Notes under the pieces: generated by a model
Seen by the model: only the letters and a program-made list of their open reading frames with translations
Database searches by the model: none
What the model was told of the DNA's origin: nothing
Part shown: positions 33,613 through 40,665 of the stretch, piece after piece
Numbering within the stretch: the stretch's first letter is position 1
Layout of the letters: every line of letters begins with the position of its first letter
Program-made: the position numbers and the translations under genes
From: an uncultured Cryomorphaceae bacterium
GTDB taxonomy: Bacteria > Bacteroidota > Bacteroidia > Flavobacteriales > Schleiferiaceae
NCBI GenBank assembly: GCA_913060465.1
Contig: CAJXTR010000004.1
Coordinates: forward strand, 1 to 40,665
Direction of reading: 5' to 3'
Length of the DNA: 40,665 nt

Positions 33613-34806
33613 ATGTACGGAACATTAAAAGATCACCTCAGCACCCAACTTCAAGAGATTGACGAGGCTGGCCTATTCAAAAGAGAACGCATTATCACCA
33701 CTGCACAAGATGCAGTCATTAAAACCACAGATGGTGAGGAAGTGTTGAACTTCTGTGCTAATAACTATTTGGGCTTAAGCTCGCATCCGCGCGTTCTAGA
33801 AGCGGCGCACAAAACCCTCGATACCCACGGTTTTGGGATGTCGTCAGTGCGTTTTATTTGTGGAACTCAGGATATTCACAAAGAATTGGAAGCTAAGATT
33901 GCTGAATTCTTGCACACAGAAGATACCATTCTATATGCAGCAGCCTTTGATGCTAATGGTGGGGTTTTTGAGCCGCTTTTGACCGCAGAGGACGCCATTA
34001 TTTCGGACAGCTTGAACCACGCTTCTATTATTGACGGGGTGCGCTTGTGTAAGGCACAACGTTTCCGTTATGCAAACAACGACATGGCGGATCTAGAAAC
34101 GCAACTTAAAGCTGCTGAAGGCGCGCGTTTCAAGATTATCGTTACCGACGGCGTATTCTCGATGGATGGGTATGTGGCCCAATTGGACAAAATCTGTGAC
34201 CTCGCCGATCAATACGGTGCCCTAGTCATGGTGGACGAATGTCATGCCACAGGTTTCATCGGTAAGACTGGACGAGGTACAGTCGAGCTTAAAAATGTGC
34301 TAGGTCGCGTTGATATCATCACTGGAACGCTCGGAAAAGCATTGGGCGGCGCCATGGGTGGATTCACTACTGGACGCAAAGAAATCATTGAAATGTTGCG
34401 CCAGAAATCGCGCCCGTATTTGTTCTCAAATTCACTTGCACCAGCCATCGTTGGTGCTTCTATCGAGGTCTTCAATCTTTTGAGCGAGACCACAGAACTG
34501 CGCGACCAACTAGAATGGAACGTGAACTACTTCAAAAAAGGAGTAGCCGCGGCTGGTTTTGATTTCAAAGACGGAGAAAGTGCTATCGTTCCTATCATGT
34601 TGTACGACGCGGCCTTGAGCCAAGAATTTGCAGACCGACTCCTAAAAGAAGGCATCTATGTTATTGGATTCTTCTACCCGGTGGTTCCGAAAGGACAGGC
34701 CCGAATCAGGGTTCAGCTTAGTGCTGCTCACACCCAAGCCCATCTCGACAAAGCCATCGCCGCCTTTACCAAGGTGGGCAAGGAATTAGGCGTACTTAAA
34801 GATTAA
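33613..34806 (+). CDS. kbl: Glycine C-acetyltransferase (2-amino-3-ketobutyrate CoA ligase)
   Basis: This PLP enzyme of the alpha-oxoamine synthase family converts 2-amino-3-oxobutyrate plus CoA to glycine and acetyl-CoA, the second step of threonine degradation. The 397 residues match E. coli Kbl in length and in motifs: [63 protein letters not shown] and the Schiff-base lysine Lys242 in [14 protein letters not shown]. These match Kbl more closely than BioF or serine palmitoyltransferase. Threonine dehydrogenase, often its neighbour, is not in the window. A hairpin terminator follows. Confidence 0.95.
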   Translation: MYGTLKDHLSTQLQEIDEAGLFKRERIITTAQDAVIKTTDGEEVLNFCANNYLGLSSHPRVLEAAHKTLDTHGFGMSSVRFICGTQDIHKELEAKIAEFLHTEDTILYAAAFDANGGVFEPLLTAEDAIISDSLNHASIIDGVRLCKAQRFRYANNDMADLETQLKAAEGARFKIIVTDGVFSMDGYVAQLDKICDLADQYGALVMVDECHATGFIGKTGRGTVELKNVLGRVDIITGTLGKALGGAMGGFTTGRKEIIEMLRQKSRPYLFSNSLAPAIVGASIEVFNLLSETTELRDQLEWNVNYFKKGVAAAGFDFKDGESAIVPIMLYDAALSQEFADRLLKEGIYVIGFFYPVVPKGQARIRVQLSAAHTQAHLDKAIAAFTKVGKELGVLKD

Positions 34807-34839
34807 CAACCTTTTGACGCTCGAACGGTTAGATCAATG

Positions 34840-34870
34840 CACTCCTTCTGCGGAAGGAGTGTTACTTTTG
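34840..34870 (+). terminator. Probable terminator behind kbl
   Basis: A 9-bp perfect stem CACTCCTTC (34840-34848) with GAAGGAGTG (34853-34861) and loop TGCG is followed by TTACTTTTG, an imperfect T run. It separates kbl from rseP. Confidence 0.75.
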
Positions 34871-34891
34871 ACCCATATTTAAGTCATAGCT

Positions 34892-36220
34892 ATGCTCATT
34901 CAAATTGCCCAATTCATTCTTGGCCTCTCTATCCTCATCGTATTGCACGAGTTTGGTCATTACCTACCTGCAAAATGGTTTGATGTCCGAGTGTCCAAGT
35001 TCTACCTCTTCTTCGACTACAAATTCTCGTTGTTGAAGAAACAGATTGGTGAAACAGAATGGGGTATTGGATGGATTCCATTAGGTGGATACGTGAAGAT
35101 TGAGGGCATGGTGGACGAGAGCATGGACACTGAAAACCTCAGTGACGAGCCTGAAGAATGGGAATTCCGCGCAAAACCAGCATGGCAACGCCTCATCATT
35201 CTCACCGGTGGGGTCATCATGAACTTCATCACTGCCTACTTCATCTACGTTTTCTTATTGATGAGCTACGGCAAAGATTATTTGCCGAACGACAGTTTGA
35301 TCTACGGGATTTGGACCAACGAAACCGGTAAGGACATGGGTCTTGCGGACGGGGATAAAATATTGCGCATTGGCGACTTTGTGCCCGAAAGCTACAGCGA
35401 GACAGCAATGGAAATTCTACTCTCTGAAGGAGAAGATATTGTTGTAGATCGCAACGGCGAAGAGGTTCGCGTTCCTATTACCACAGCGGCATTGGCCGAT
35501 ATTGTAGCCAATAAAAGTTTGATGGGCATCATCAGACCACGCATGCCGTATGTCGTGGGTGGATTTACAGAAGAATCTGTGGGTCAGGCCGCAGGTATGC
35601 AGGCAGGCGATAGTTTGATCGCTTTGAATGGCCAAATGTTGGTCTTCTTTGACGAATATGTGAATGCAATTCCCGATCTAGCCGGTGAAGAAATTGAGCT
35701 CGCTTATTACCGCGAGGGTAAAGCCGACACGCTTTCGTTGACGGTACCAGAAGACGGAAAAATAGGCGTGTACAACACCGGAGAAGTCTTCAAATACTAC
35801 GAAATCAAAAACAAGCCGTACACCTTCGCTCAAGCTTTGGGCGGTGGGTTTGATGAAGTGGCCAACAAGCTTAGCGGCTACATTCGTCAATTCAAACTCA
35901 TTTTCAACTTTGAAACCAAAGCTTACAAAGAGGTGGGTGGTTTCTTGATGATTTTGCAGCAATATGATAGCAGCTGGAATTGGCGCGGATTCTGGGAATT
36001 CACAGCCTTCTTAAGCATCATGCTAGGCTTCTTGAACATCTTGCCTATCCCAGCCTTAGATGGAGGTCACGTTGTCTTCACCCTTGTTGAGATGGTTACC
36101 GGCAAAAAGCCTTCTATCAAGGTCTTGGAATACGCTCAAATGATAGGGTTCTTCCTGCTACTGGCGCTGCTAATCTTCGCAAACGGACAAGATATTTTAC
36201 GTACGTTCTTCGGCGGTTAA
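34892..36220 (+). CDS. rseP: Site-2 intramembrane metalloprotease RseP (RIP protease)
   Basis: This inner membrane zinc protease cleaves anti-sigma factors and remnant signal peptides within the membrane. The zinc site HEFGH lies in the first transmembrane helix (His19, Glu20, His23), followed by the membrane-reentrant loop GWIPLGGYVKIEGM. Two degenerate PDZ domains (about 145-215 and 225-300) fill the middle, the second with AGMQAGDSLIALNGQ. The third ligand Asp390 sits in the C-terminal motif NILPIPALDGGHVVF. The 442 residues are the typical Bacteroidota length. It is followed after one base by a paaD-like gene, so both are on the same transcript. Confidence 0.95.
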   Translation: MLIQIAQFILGLSILIVLHEFGHYLPAKWFDVRVSKFYLFFDYKFSLLKKQIGETEWGIGWIPLGGYVKIEGMVDESMDTENLSDEPEEWEFRAKPAWQRLIILTGGVIMNFITAYFIYVFLLMSYGKDYLPNDSLIYGIWTNETGKDMGLADGDKILRIGDFVPESYSETAMEILLSEGEDIVVDRNGEEVRVPITTAALADIVANKSLMGIIRPRMPYVVGGFTEESVGQAAGMQAGDSLIALNGQMLVFFDEYVNAIPDLAGEEIELAYYREGKADTLSLTVPEDGKIGVYNTGEVFKYYEIKNKPYTFAQALGGGFDEVANKLSGYIRQFKLIFNFETKAYKEVGGFLMILQQYDSSWNWRGFWEFTAFLSIMLGFLNILPIPALDGGHVVFTLVEMVTGKKPSIKVLEYAQMIGFFLLLALLIFANGQDILRTFFGG

Positions 36221-36221
36221 T

Positions 36222-36782
36222 ATGGATCAAAGCAAAGCCATATTCGAGTATTTAGGAAGGGTCAAGGATCCAGAAATACCCGTTATGAGCTTGCACGACA
36301 TGGGGATTTTACGCGGGGTCCAATTAGCCCCCGAAAACCACCCAAAGCGCGAAAAAGCCCTTAGCGACTTTCACCAACTGCACCCAGATGCGCAGGCCGA
36401 CCAGGGCCTTCAAGTGTATCAAATCATTATCAGCCCTACTTACGTGGGATGCCCAGCCATGGACCGCATGGCACAGGACATCAGCGAATCCATGTACGCC
36501 AAGCAACTCCCCTTTTTCATTGAAGAGCAAATCAAGCCTGCTTGGACCACCGACTGGATTACCCCTGAGGGCATAAAAAAGATGGAGGAATATGGAATCG
36601 CCCCGCCCATCAAAGGCTCCTCAGATAAGCGAACTCTTTTTGCGGCAGCACCAACAGTCAAATGTCCACGCTGCAAAAGCTCAAAAACAGCTTTGGTCAG
36701 TGCCCACGGTTCCACCGCATGCAAGAGCCTCTACAAATGCAATAGTTGCCTGGAGCCTTTTGAGTACTTTAAGTGCCTATAA
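36222..36782 (+). CDS. paaD: PaaD-like protein (phenylacetyl-CoA epoxidase subunit PaaD / Fe-S assembly DUF59 family)
   Basis: The 186 residues have the MIP18/DUF59 fold at the N-terminus (DPEIPVMSLHDMGILRGV) with the reactive cysteine in SPTYVGCPAMDRM (Cys77). They end in a zinc-ribbon-like tail, CPRCKSSKT ... STACKSLYKCNSCLEPFEYFKC (Cys148, 151, 173, 176). The tail is the hallmark of PaaD, the maturation protein of the phenylacetyl-CoA epoxidase complex, and is missing in SufT-type relatives. None of paaA, B, C or E is nearby. The gene lies one base behind rseP and 44 bases before the fused E1 gene. It may serve an epoxidase encoded elsewhere, or a general Fe-S role; the sequence cannot decide. 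Confidence 0.85.
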   Translation: MDQSKAIFEYLGRVKDPEIPVMSLHDMGILRGVQLAPENHPKREKALSDFHQLHPDAQADQGLQVYQIIISPTYVGCPAMDRMAQDISESMYAKQLPFFIEEQIKPAWTTDWITPEGIKKMEEYGIAPPIKGSSDKRTLFAAAPTVKCPRCKSSKTALVSAHGSTACKSLYKCNSCLEPFEYFKCL

Positions 36783-36826
36783 AGTCCGGCCCATGGCCTA
36801 ACTTTGAGGAGCCCAAAAACAGAAAC

Positions 36827-38884
36827 ATGCCCAAGAAGACCACCGTTCCTTTTGAAAAAGCGTTTAAACTCATGGCCACGGCAAAGCTGATGGCCGAGCT
36901 TTACGAGCGCGAAAAAGAAACCACGTCAAAATACGTTCACGCCACCAGCCGTGGCCATGAAGCCGCCCAGCTCGCCCTTGCCCTTCAGCTCGAAGCCAAG
37001 GACTATGTTGCTCCGTACTACCGTGACGATAGCATGCTTCTGGGAATTGGCATGACCCCAAAGGACCTCATGCTTCAGCTTTTAGCGAAGATTGACGACC
37101 CCTTCTCAGGCGGCCGCACCTACTACAGCCACCCCAGCTTGAACGACGCAGATAAGCCTAAAATTCCGCACCAAAGCTCCGCTACAGGGATGCAAGCCAT
37201 TCCCACCGCAGGGGTTGCCATGGGTATTCAGTACCGCGAGCAGCAAGGCATAGTTTCTGGAGATGATTTAGGCGCCATTGCTGTTTGTAGCATCGGTGAT
37301 AGCGCTATGACGGAAGGTGAAATTTCCGAAGCACTTCACATGGCCGCGCTTAAACAATTCCCGTTGCTCATGTTCGTTCAGGACAACGGCTGGGACATCA
37401 GCGCCAACCGTGCTGAGGTACACCACAGCAATGCCGTAGAGTATGCGAAAGGTTTCACGGGTATTGAAACGCGCGACCTCGATGGAACAGATTTCGAAAC
37501 CTGTTACAAAGAGCTTAAAAAGGTCATTAAGATCATGCGCAAAGAGCGTCGTCCTTTCTTGGTGCGTATGGATGTGCCGCTTTTGAACCACCACACCTCT
37601 GGCGTTCGCAAAGAATGGTACCGCGACGACCTGGAAGAAGCCGCAAAACGCGACCCATATCCAGTTCTGTGGAAGCAGTGTTTGGATGCCGGCATCGCTG
37701 AAAAAGAATTGAAACAATGGGAGGCGGAAGCCGAAAAGTTCGTCCAAGCACAATATGAAAGTGCACTGGCGATGCCGGACCCGCAACCCGAAGATTTATT
37801 CACCTACGACTACGCCCCAACGCCCATTACTGAAGAACGTGGTGAGCGTGCGCCGAAGGGTGCACAGCCGACCGTAATGGTCGATGCAGCATTGTTTGCG
37901 ATCAAGGAATTGATGGCGGAACATCCCGAAGCGCTTTTATACGGGCAAGATGTCGGTGGCAGATTAGGCGGTGTGTTCCGTGAAGCCGCCACCTTAGCAC
38001 AAAAGTTTGGCGATGGCCGTGTCTTTAACACACCTATTCAAGAGGCCTTTATCATTGGCTCTACGGTAGGCATGAGTGCGACCGGTTTGAAGCCAATTGT
38101 TGAAGTTCAGTTCGCCGACTACCTCTGGCCGGGAATGAACCAACTCTTCACGGAAGTAAGCCGCAGCTATTACCTCAGTAATGGGAAGTGGCCCGTAAGT
38201 ACCATCATTCGTGTACCGATCGGCGCCTATGGATCTGGTGGTCCATTCCATAGCTCGAGCGTGGAAAGCGTGGTCACCGCTATTCGTGGTGTGAAAGTGG
38301 CCTACCCTAGCACTGGGGCGGATTTGAAAGGCTTAATGAAAGCTGCGTTCTATGACCCAAATCCGGTAGTCATGTTCGAGCACAAAGGCCTTTACTGGAG
38401 CAAGATACCAGGCACCGAAGGCGCAAAAACACCAGAACCAAGTGCCGACTATGTCGTGCCATTCGGTAAGGCGCGTTTGGCGTTGGAGGCGGATGATGCG
38501 GAGATCAAAAACGGGCGTGCGGTGGTGGTCATCACCTACGGCATGGGCGTGTATTGGGCGTTGAAGGCGGCCAAAACCTTAGCTGGACGTGTGAGCGTGG
38601 TGGATTTACGAACGTTGAGTCCTTGGGATAAAGCCGAAGTGATGAAGCAGGTGAAATTGCATGGCCGTGCTTTGGTGTTGACGGAAGAGGCGAGCAGTCC
38701 AAGCTTTGCTCAAAGCATTCAGGGCGCCATTCAGGAATCTTGTTTTGAGGCATTGGACGCGCCAGTGGCGTTGATGGGGGCTGAGAATATGCCAGCCATT
38801 CCTTTGAACAGCACGCTAGAACAAGCCATGCTTCCAAACGCCGATAAAGTCGCTGCCAAGCTGGAGGAAATCCTCGCGTATTAA
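36827..38884 (+). CDS. 2-oxoacid dehydrogenase E1 component, fused alpha and beta subunits
   Basis: This is the thiamine-diphosphate decarboxylase of a branched-chain 2-oxoacid (or related) dehydrogenase complex. I start at MPKKTTVPFEKAFKLM (685 residues); the longer frame overlaps paaD. The alpha half (about 1-335) has the ThDP motif GDSAMTEGE (157-165) through QDNGWDIS (185-192). The beta half (about 345-685) has LLYGQDVGGRLGGVFREA, QEAFIIGSTVGMSATGLKPIVE and the GGPFHSSSVE loop. In many bacteria the two are separate genes; the fused form is common in Bacteroidota. E2 and E3 are not in the window. The substrate is probably a branched-chain 2-oxoacid, but pyruvate or acetoin cannot be excluded. 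Confidence 0.93.
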   Translation: MPKKTTVPFEKAFKLMATAKLMAELYEREKETTSKYVHATSRGHEAAQLALALQLEAKDYVAPYYRDDSMLLGIGMTPKDLMLQLLAKIDDPFSGGRTYYSHPSLNDADKPKIPHQSSATGMQAIPTAGVAMGIQYREQQGIVSGDDLGAIAVCSIGDSAMTEGEISEALHMAALKQFPLLMFVQDNGWDISANRAEVHHSNAVEYAKGFTGIETRDLDGTDFETCYKELKKVIKIMRKERRPFLVRMDVPLLNHHTSGVRKEWYRDDLEEAAKRDPYPVLWKQCLDAGIAEKELKQWEAEAEKFVQAQYESALAMPDPQPEDLFTYDYAPTPITEERGERAPKGAQPTVMVDAALFAIKELMAEHPEALLYGQDVGGRLGGVFREAATLAQKFGDGRVFNTPIQEAFIIGSTVGMSATGLKPIVEVQFADYLWPGMNQLFTEVSRSYYLSNGKWPVSTIIRVPIGAYGSGGPFHSSSVESVVTAIRGVKVAYPSTGADLKGLMKAAFYDPNPVVMFEHKGLYWSKIPGTEGAKTPEPSADYVVPFGKARLALEADDAEIKNGRAVVVITYGMGVYWALKAAKTLAGRVSVVDLRTLSPWDKAEVMKQVKLHGRALVLTEEASSPSFAQSIQGAIQESCFEALDAPVALMGAENMPAIPLNSTLEQAMLPNADKVAAKLEEILAY

Positions 38885-38937
38885 CCGCCCGGTAATCCGC
38901 AAAAAATCGGTACTTTAGTCGCTCAAAATCAGTAGTG

Positions 38938-39117
38938 ATGAATACAGTATTTCTAGGGATGATGGGTCCCAACCAAATGATTCTCATCTTGGTGGTGGTT
39001 TTGTTGCTTTTCGGAGGCCGCAAAATCCCAGAATTGATGCGTGGTCTTGGCCGTGGCGTGAAGGAATTCAAGGACGGCGTTGCTGACGACGAGAAAGCAT
39101 CTAACGACAAGGAGTAA
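38938..39117 (+). CDS. tatA: Sec-independent protein translocase TatA/TatE
   Basis: This is the pore-forming small subunit of the twin-arginine export system. The 59 residues are MNTVFLGMMGPNQ, then the membrane helix ILILVVVLLLFGG and the hinge and amphipathic helix RKIPELMRGLGRGVKEFKDG, followed by a short charged tail. The FGGRKIPEL motif is diagnostic. I start at the ATG rather than the in-frame GTG one codon earlier. TACTTTAG at 38912-38919 resembles a Bacteroidota -7 element. It is followed after 22 bases by gatA. The partner tatC is not in the window. Confidence 0.93.
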   Translation: MNTVFLGMMGPNQMILILVVVLLLFGGRKIPELMRGLGRGVKEFKDGVADDEKASNDKE

Positions 39118-39139
39118 CCCTTCCCCAACCCCAACAACT

Positions 39140-40498
39140 ATGAGTACGACAGCCCAAGCGGTTGAGCAATTCCTATCGAAGATTGAAGCCACCCAAGATT
39201 TAAATATTTTCTTGGAAGTGTGGGCTGATGAAGCGCGCGAAAGTGCCAAGGTAGTGGATGAGAAAATAGCCAATGGCACTGCAGGTAAACTTGCAGGGAT
39301 GGTCATTGCGCTGAAGGATAACATCTGTTACAAAGGCCACAAAGTCAGTGCTGCTTCTAAAATTCTAGATGGGTTTGAGAGCCAATTCTCTGCCACTGTG
39401 GTGGACCGATTATTGGCGGAAGATGCCGTATTCATAGGGCGTACGAATTGTGATGAATTTGCCATGGGTTCGGGCAATGAAAACAGTGCTTTTGGTGCTG
39501 TAAAGAACCCATTGGACCCCACGAAAGTACCAGGCGGTTCTTCGGGAGGTTCGGCAGCAGCAGTTGCTGCAGGGTTGTGTCATGCAGCCCTAGGCTCAGA
39601 TACCGGTGGTTCGATTCGTCAACCGGCAAGTTTTACCGGAACCGTTGGTTTTAAACCGTCGTACGGCCGCGTGAGCCGTCATGGGTTGATTGCCTACGCG
39701 AGTAGCTTTGATCAAATAGGACCATTTACCGCAAATGTTGCGGACGCAGAAAAAATCATGGAGGTCATTGCAGGCCCTGATGCTTTTGATGCGACTGCGA
39801 TGCAAGAAGCGATGCCTGCCGCTGTGAAGACCGCTCCTAAAAAGGTAGCGTATTTGAAGACTGCGGTGGATAATCCTGCCGTGGATGAGCACGTGAAGAA
39901 GGCGTTCTTAGCGCAGCTTGAGTTGCTCGAGAATGCAGGTGTCGAAGTAGAGCCTGTAGAGTTCGACTTTTTAGATGCATTAGTGCCCATCTATTATATC
40001 CTGACCACTGCTGAGGCAAGCTCAAACCTTGCCCGTTTTGACGGTGTTCATGCCGGATACCGCCACCCAGAGAGCACGGATTTAGAGAGCGTGTACAAGA
40101 AGAGCCGCAGCGAAGGGTTTGGCGTTGAAGTGCAACGTAGAATCATGCTTGGGACCTTCGTATTGAGCTCAGGATATTACGATTCTTTCTTCGGAAAGGC
40201 GCAATCTGCACGTAGATTGGTACAAGAATGGACGGACAATACGCTCGAGCAATACGATGCGATATTGTGCCCTACCTCGCCGAGCACGGCATTTGAAATA
40301 GGCCGTGAAGTGAGCGATCCTACGGTCAACTATTTAGAAGATATTTTTACTGTACAAGCCAATATCGCTGGTGTTCCGGCCGTTAGTATTCCTATGGGAG
40401 TACATCCAAACGGCCTTCCTATGGGACTCCAATTGATGGGTAAGAACGGTGCGGATATGGATGTATTGGCCATGGCCAAATGGATCCAACAGCACTGA
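39140..40498 (+). CDS. gatA: Aspartyl/glutamyl-tRNA(Asn/Gln) amidotransferase subunit A
   Basis: This is the glutaminase subunit of the GatCAB complex, which amidates mischarged Glu-tRNA(Gln) and Asp-tRNA(Asn). I start at MSTTAQAVEQFLSKIE (452 residues). The amidase-signature triad is complete: Lys59 in VIALKDNICYKG, cis-Ser134 in PGGSSGGSAAAVAAG and nucleophile Ser158 in GSDTGGSIRQPAS. FKPSYGRVSRHGLIAYASSFDQIGP is typical of GatA rather than general amidases. The end is slightly shorter than many GatA proteins but contains NIAGVPAVSIPMG and the final helix. gatB and gatC are not in the window. Confidence 0.95.
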   Translation: MSTTAQAVEQFLSKIEATQDLNIFLEVWADEARESAKVVDEKIANGTAGKLAGMVIALKDNICYKGHKVSAASKILDGFESQFSATVVDRLLAEDAVFIGRTNCDEFAMGSGNENSAFGAVKNPLDPTKVPGGSSGGSAAAVAAGLCHAALGSDTGGSIRQPASFTGTVGFKPSYGRVSRHGLIAYASSFDQIGPFTANVADAEKIMEVIAGPDAFDATAMQEAMPAAVKTAPKKVAYLKTAVDNPAVDEHVKKAFLAQLELLENAGVEVEPVEFDFLDALVPIYYILTTAEASSNLARFDGVHAGYRHPESTDLESVYKKSRSEGFGVEVQRRIMLGTFVLSSGYYDSFFGKAQSARRLVQEWTDNTLEQYDAILCPTSPSTAFEIGREVSDPTVNYLEDIFTVQANIAGVPAVSIPMGVHPNGLPMGLQLMGKNGADMDVLAMAKWIQQH

Positions 40499-40508
40499 TT
40501 GCCCGGTT

Positions 40509-40665
40509 ATGAAGTACAGCATGCATAAACTTTTTATTCTCGCTTTTGCCTTGCCCCTTGGGCTTGTAGGGCAAGAGGTTGTATTGGACAGCGTTGAAGT
40601 GGTAAACGCTGAGGTTGCTGAGCAGGGCGCAGATTTGGATTCGGCTGCAATGGCATTGATTGATG
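40509..40665 (+). CDS. Start of an exported protein, truncated by the window end (unassigned)
   Basis: The first 52 codons are open and run off the window. They give MKYSMHKLFILAFALPLGLVGQ, a signal peptide with likely cleavage near VG-Q, then an acidic, low-complexity stretch (DSVEVVNAEVAEQG) ending ADLDSAAMALID. It begins 10 bases behind gatA on the same strand, so it may be in the same transcript. Position behind tatA-gatA and the final residues remind me of exported lytic transglycosylase-type proteins of this phylum, but the visible part is too short to say. ATG at 40521 is an alternative start. Confidence 0.65.
   Translation, partial: MKYSMHKLFILAFALPLGLVGQEVVLDSVEVVNAEVAEQGADLDSAAMALID

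Noticed and set aside
1-40665. Mobile elements, prophage genes, CRISPR arrays, defence systems
   Set aside because: No transposase, integrase, phage, cas or restriction-type protein was found among the genes, and no regularly spaced repeat array was seen.

Overview
The window looks like chromosomal DNA of a marine member of the Bacteroidota, most likely a flavobacterial lineage (Flavobacteriales, possibly Schleiferiaceae/Cryomorphaceae-like). The evidence is a SusC/SusD polysaccharide locus, a type IX secretion sorting domain, fused E1 alpha/beta 2-oxoacid dehydrogenase, Bacteroidota-style lipoproteins, A-rich leaders instead of Shine-Dalgarno sites, and a proteorhodopsin of the flavobacterial type. 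The taxon is inferred from gene content only. I see no tRNA, rRNA, insertion sequence, prophage or CRISPR array. No stretch longer than about 210 bases lacks a gene.

Layout. 1-4456 (+): the 3' end of a PLP-dependent transsulfuration enzyme, then a tyrosine-catabolism run (hppD, fahA, and a two-subunit 3-oxoacid CoA-transferase) closed by a strong terminator. 4499-4652: a gene-free stretch with several hairpins. 4658-11408 (-): an efflux operon read tetR, then marR, adaptor, RND pump and TolC channel; the last four genes overlap one another, and two related palindromes flank tetR. 11453-14293 (-): polA. 14389-15645 (+): a membrane-anchored metallophosphoesterase.

15642-18623 is the phototrophy block and the most striking part. 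A single 660-residue ORF on the minus strand joins a complete lycopene beta-cyclase to a complete Brp/Blh beta-carotene dioxygenase. It would turn lycopene into retinal on one polypeptide. It is divergent from a green-tuned, proton-pumping proteorhodopsin, across 207 bases that contain a 20-bp near-perfect palindrome.

18703-20995: an M61-type peptidase, convergent with a small lipoprotein. 21190-32082 (-): a probable laminarin/beta-glucan utilisation locus of susC, susD, a PKD lipoprotein, a GH16 glucanase with a Calx-beta domain, and a T9SS-exported protein with three carbohydrate-binding-like repeats. It is followed by a membrane-spanning beta-propeller/LuxR-HTH regulator that sits directly behind a terminator.

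32246-40665: mostly housekeeping genes (Hsp15, a TIM-barrel lipoprotein, kbl, rseP, an isolated paaD, fused E1, tatA, gatA) and the start of another exported protein at the right edge.

Taken together, the genes suit a photoheterotroph of sunlit sea water that degrades algal glucan and amino acids and supplements its energy with light. The candidate new systems are the CrtY-Blh fusion with its divergent opsin, and the way the glucan locus and its regulator are linked.
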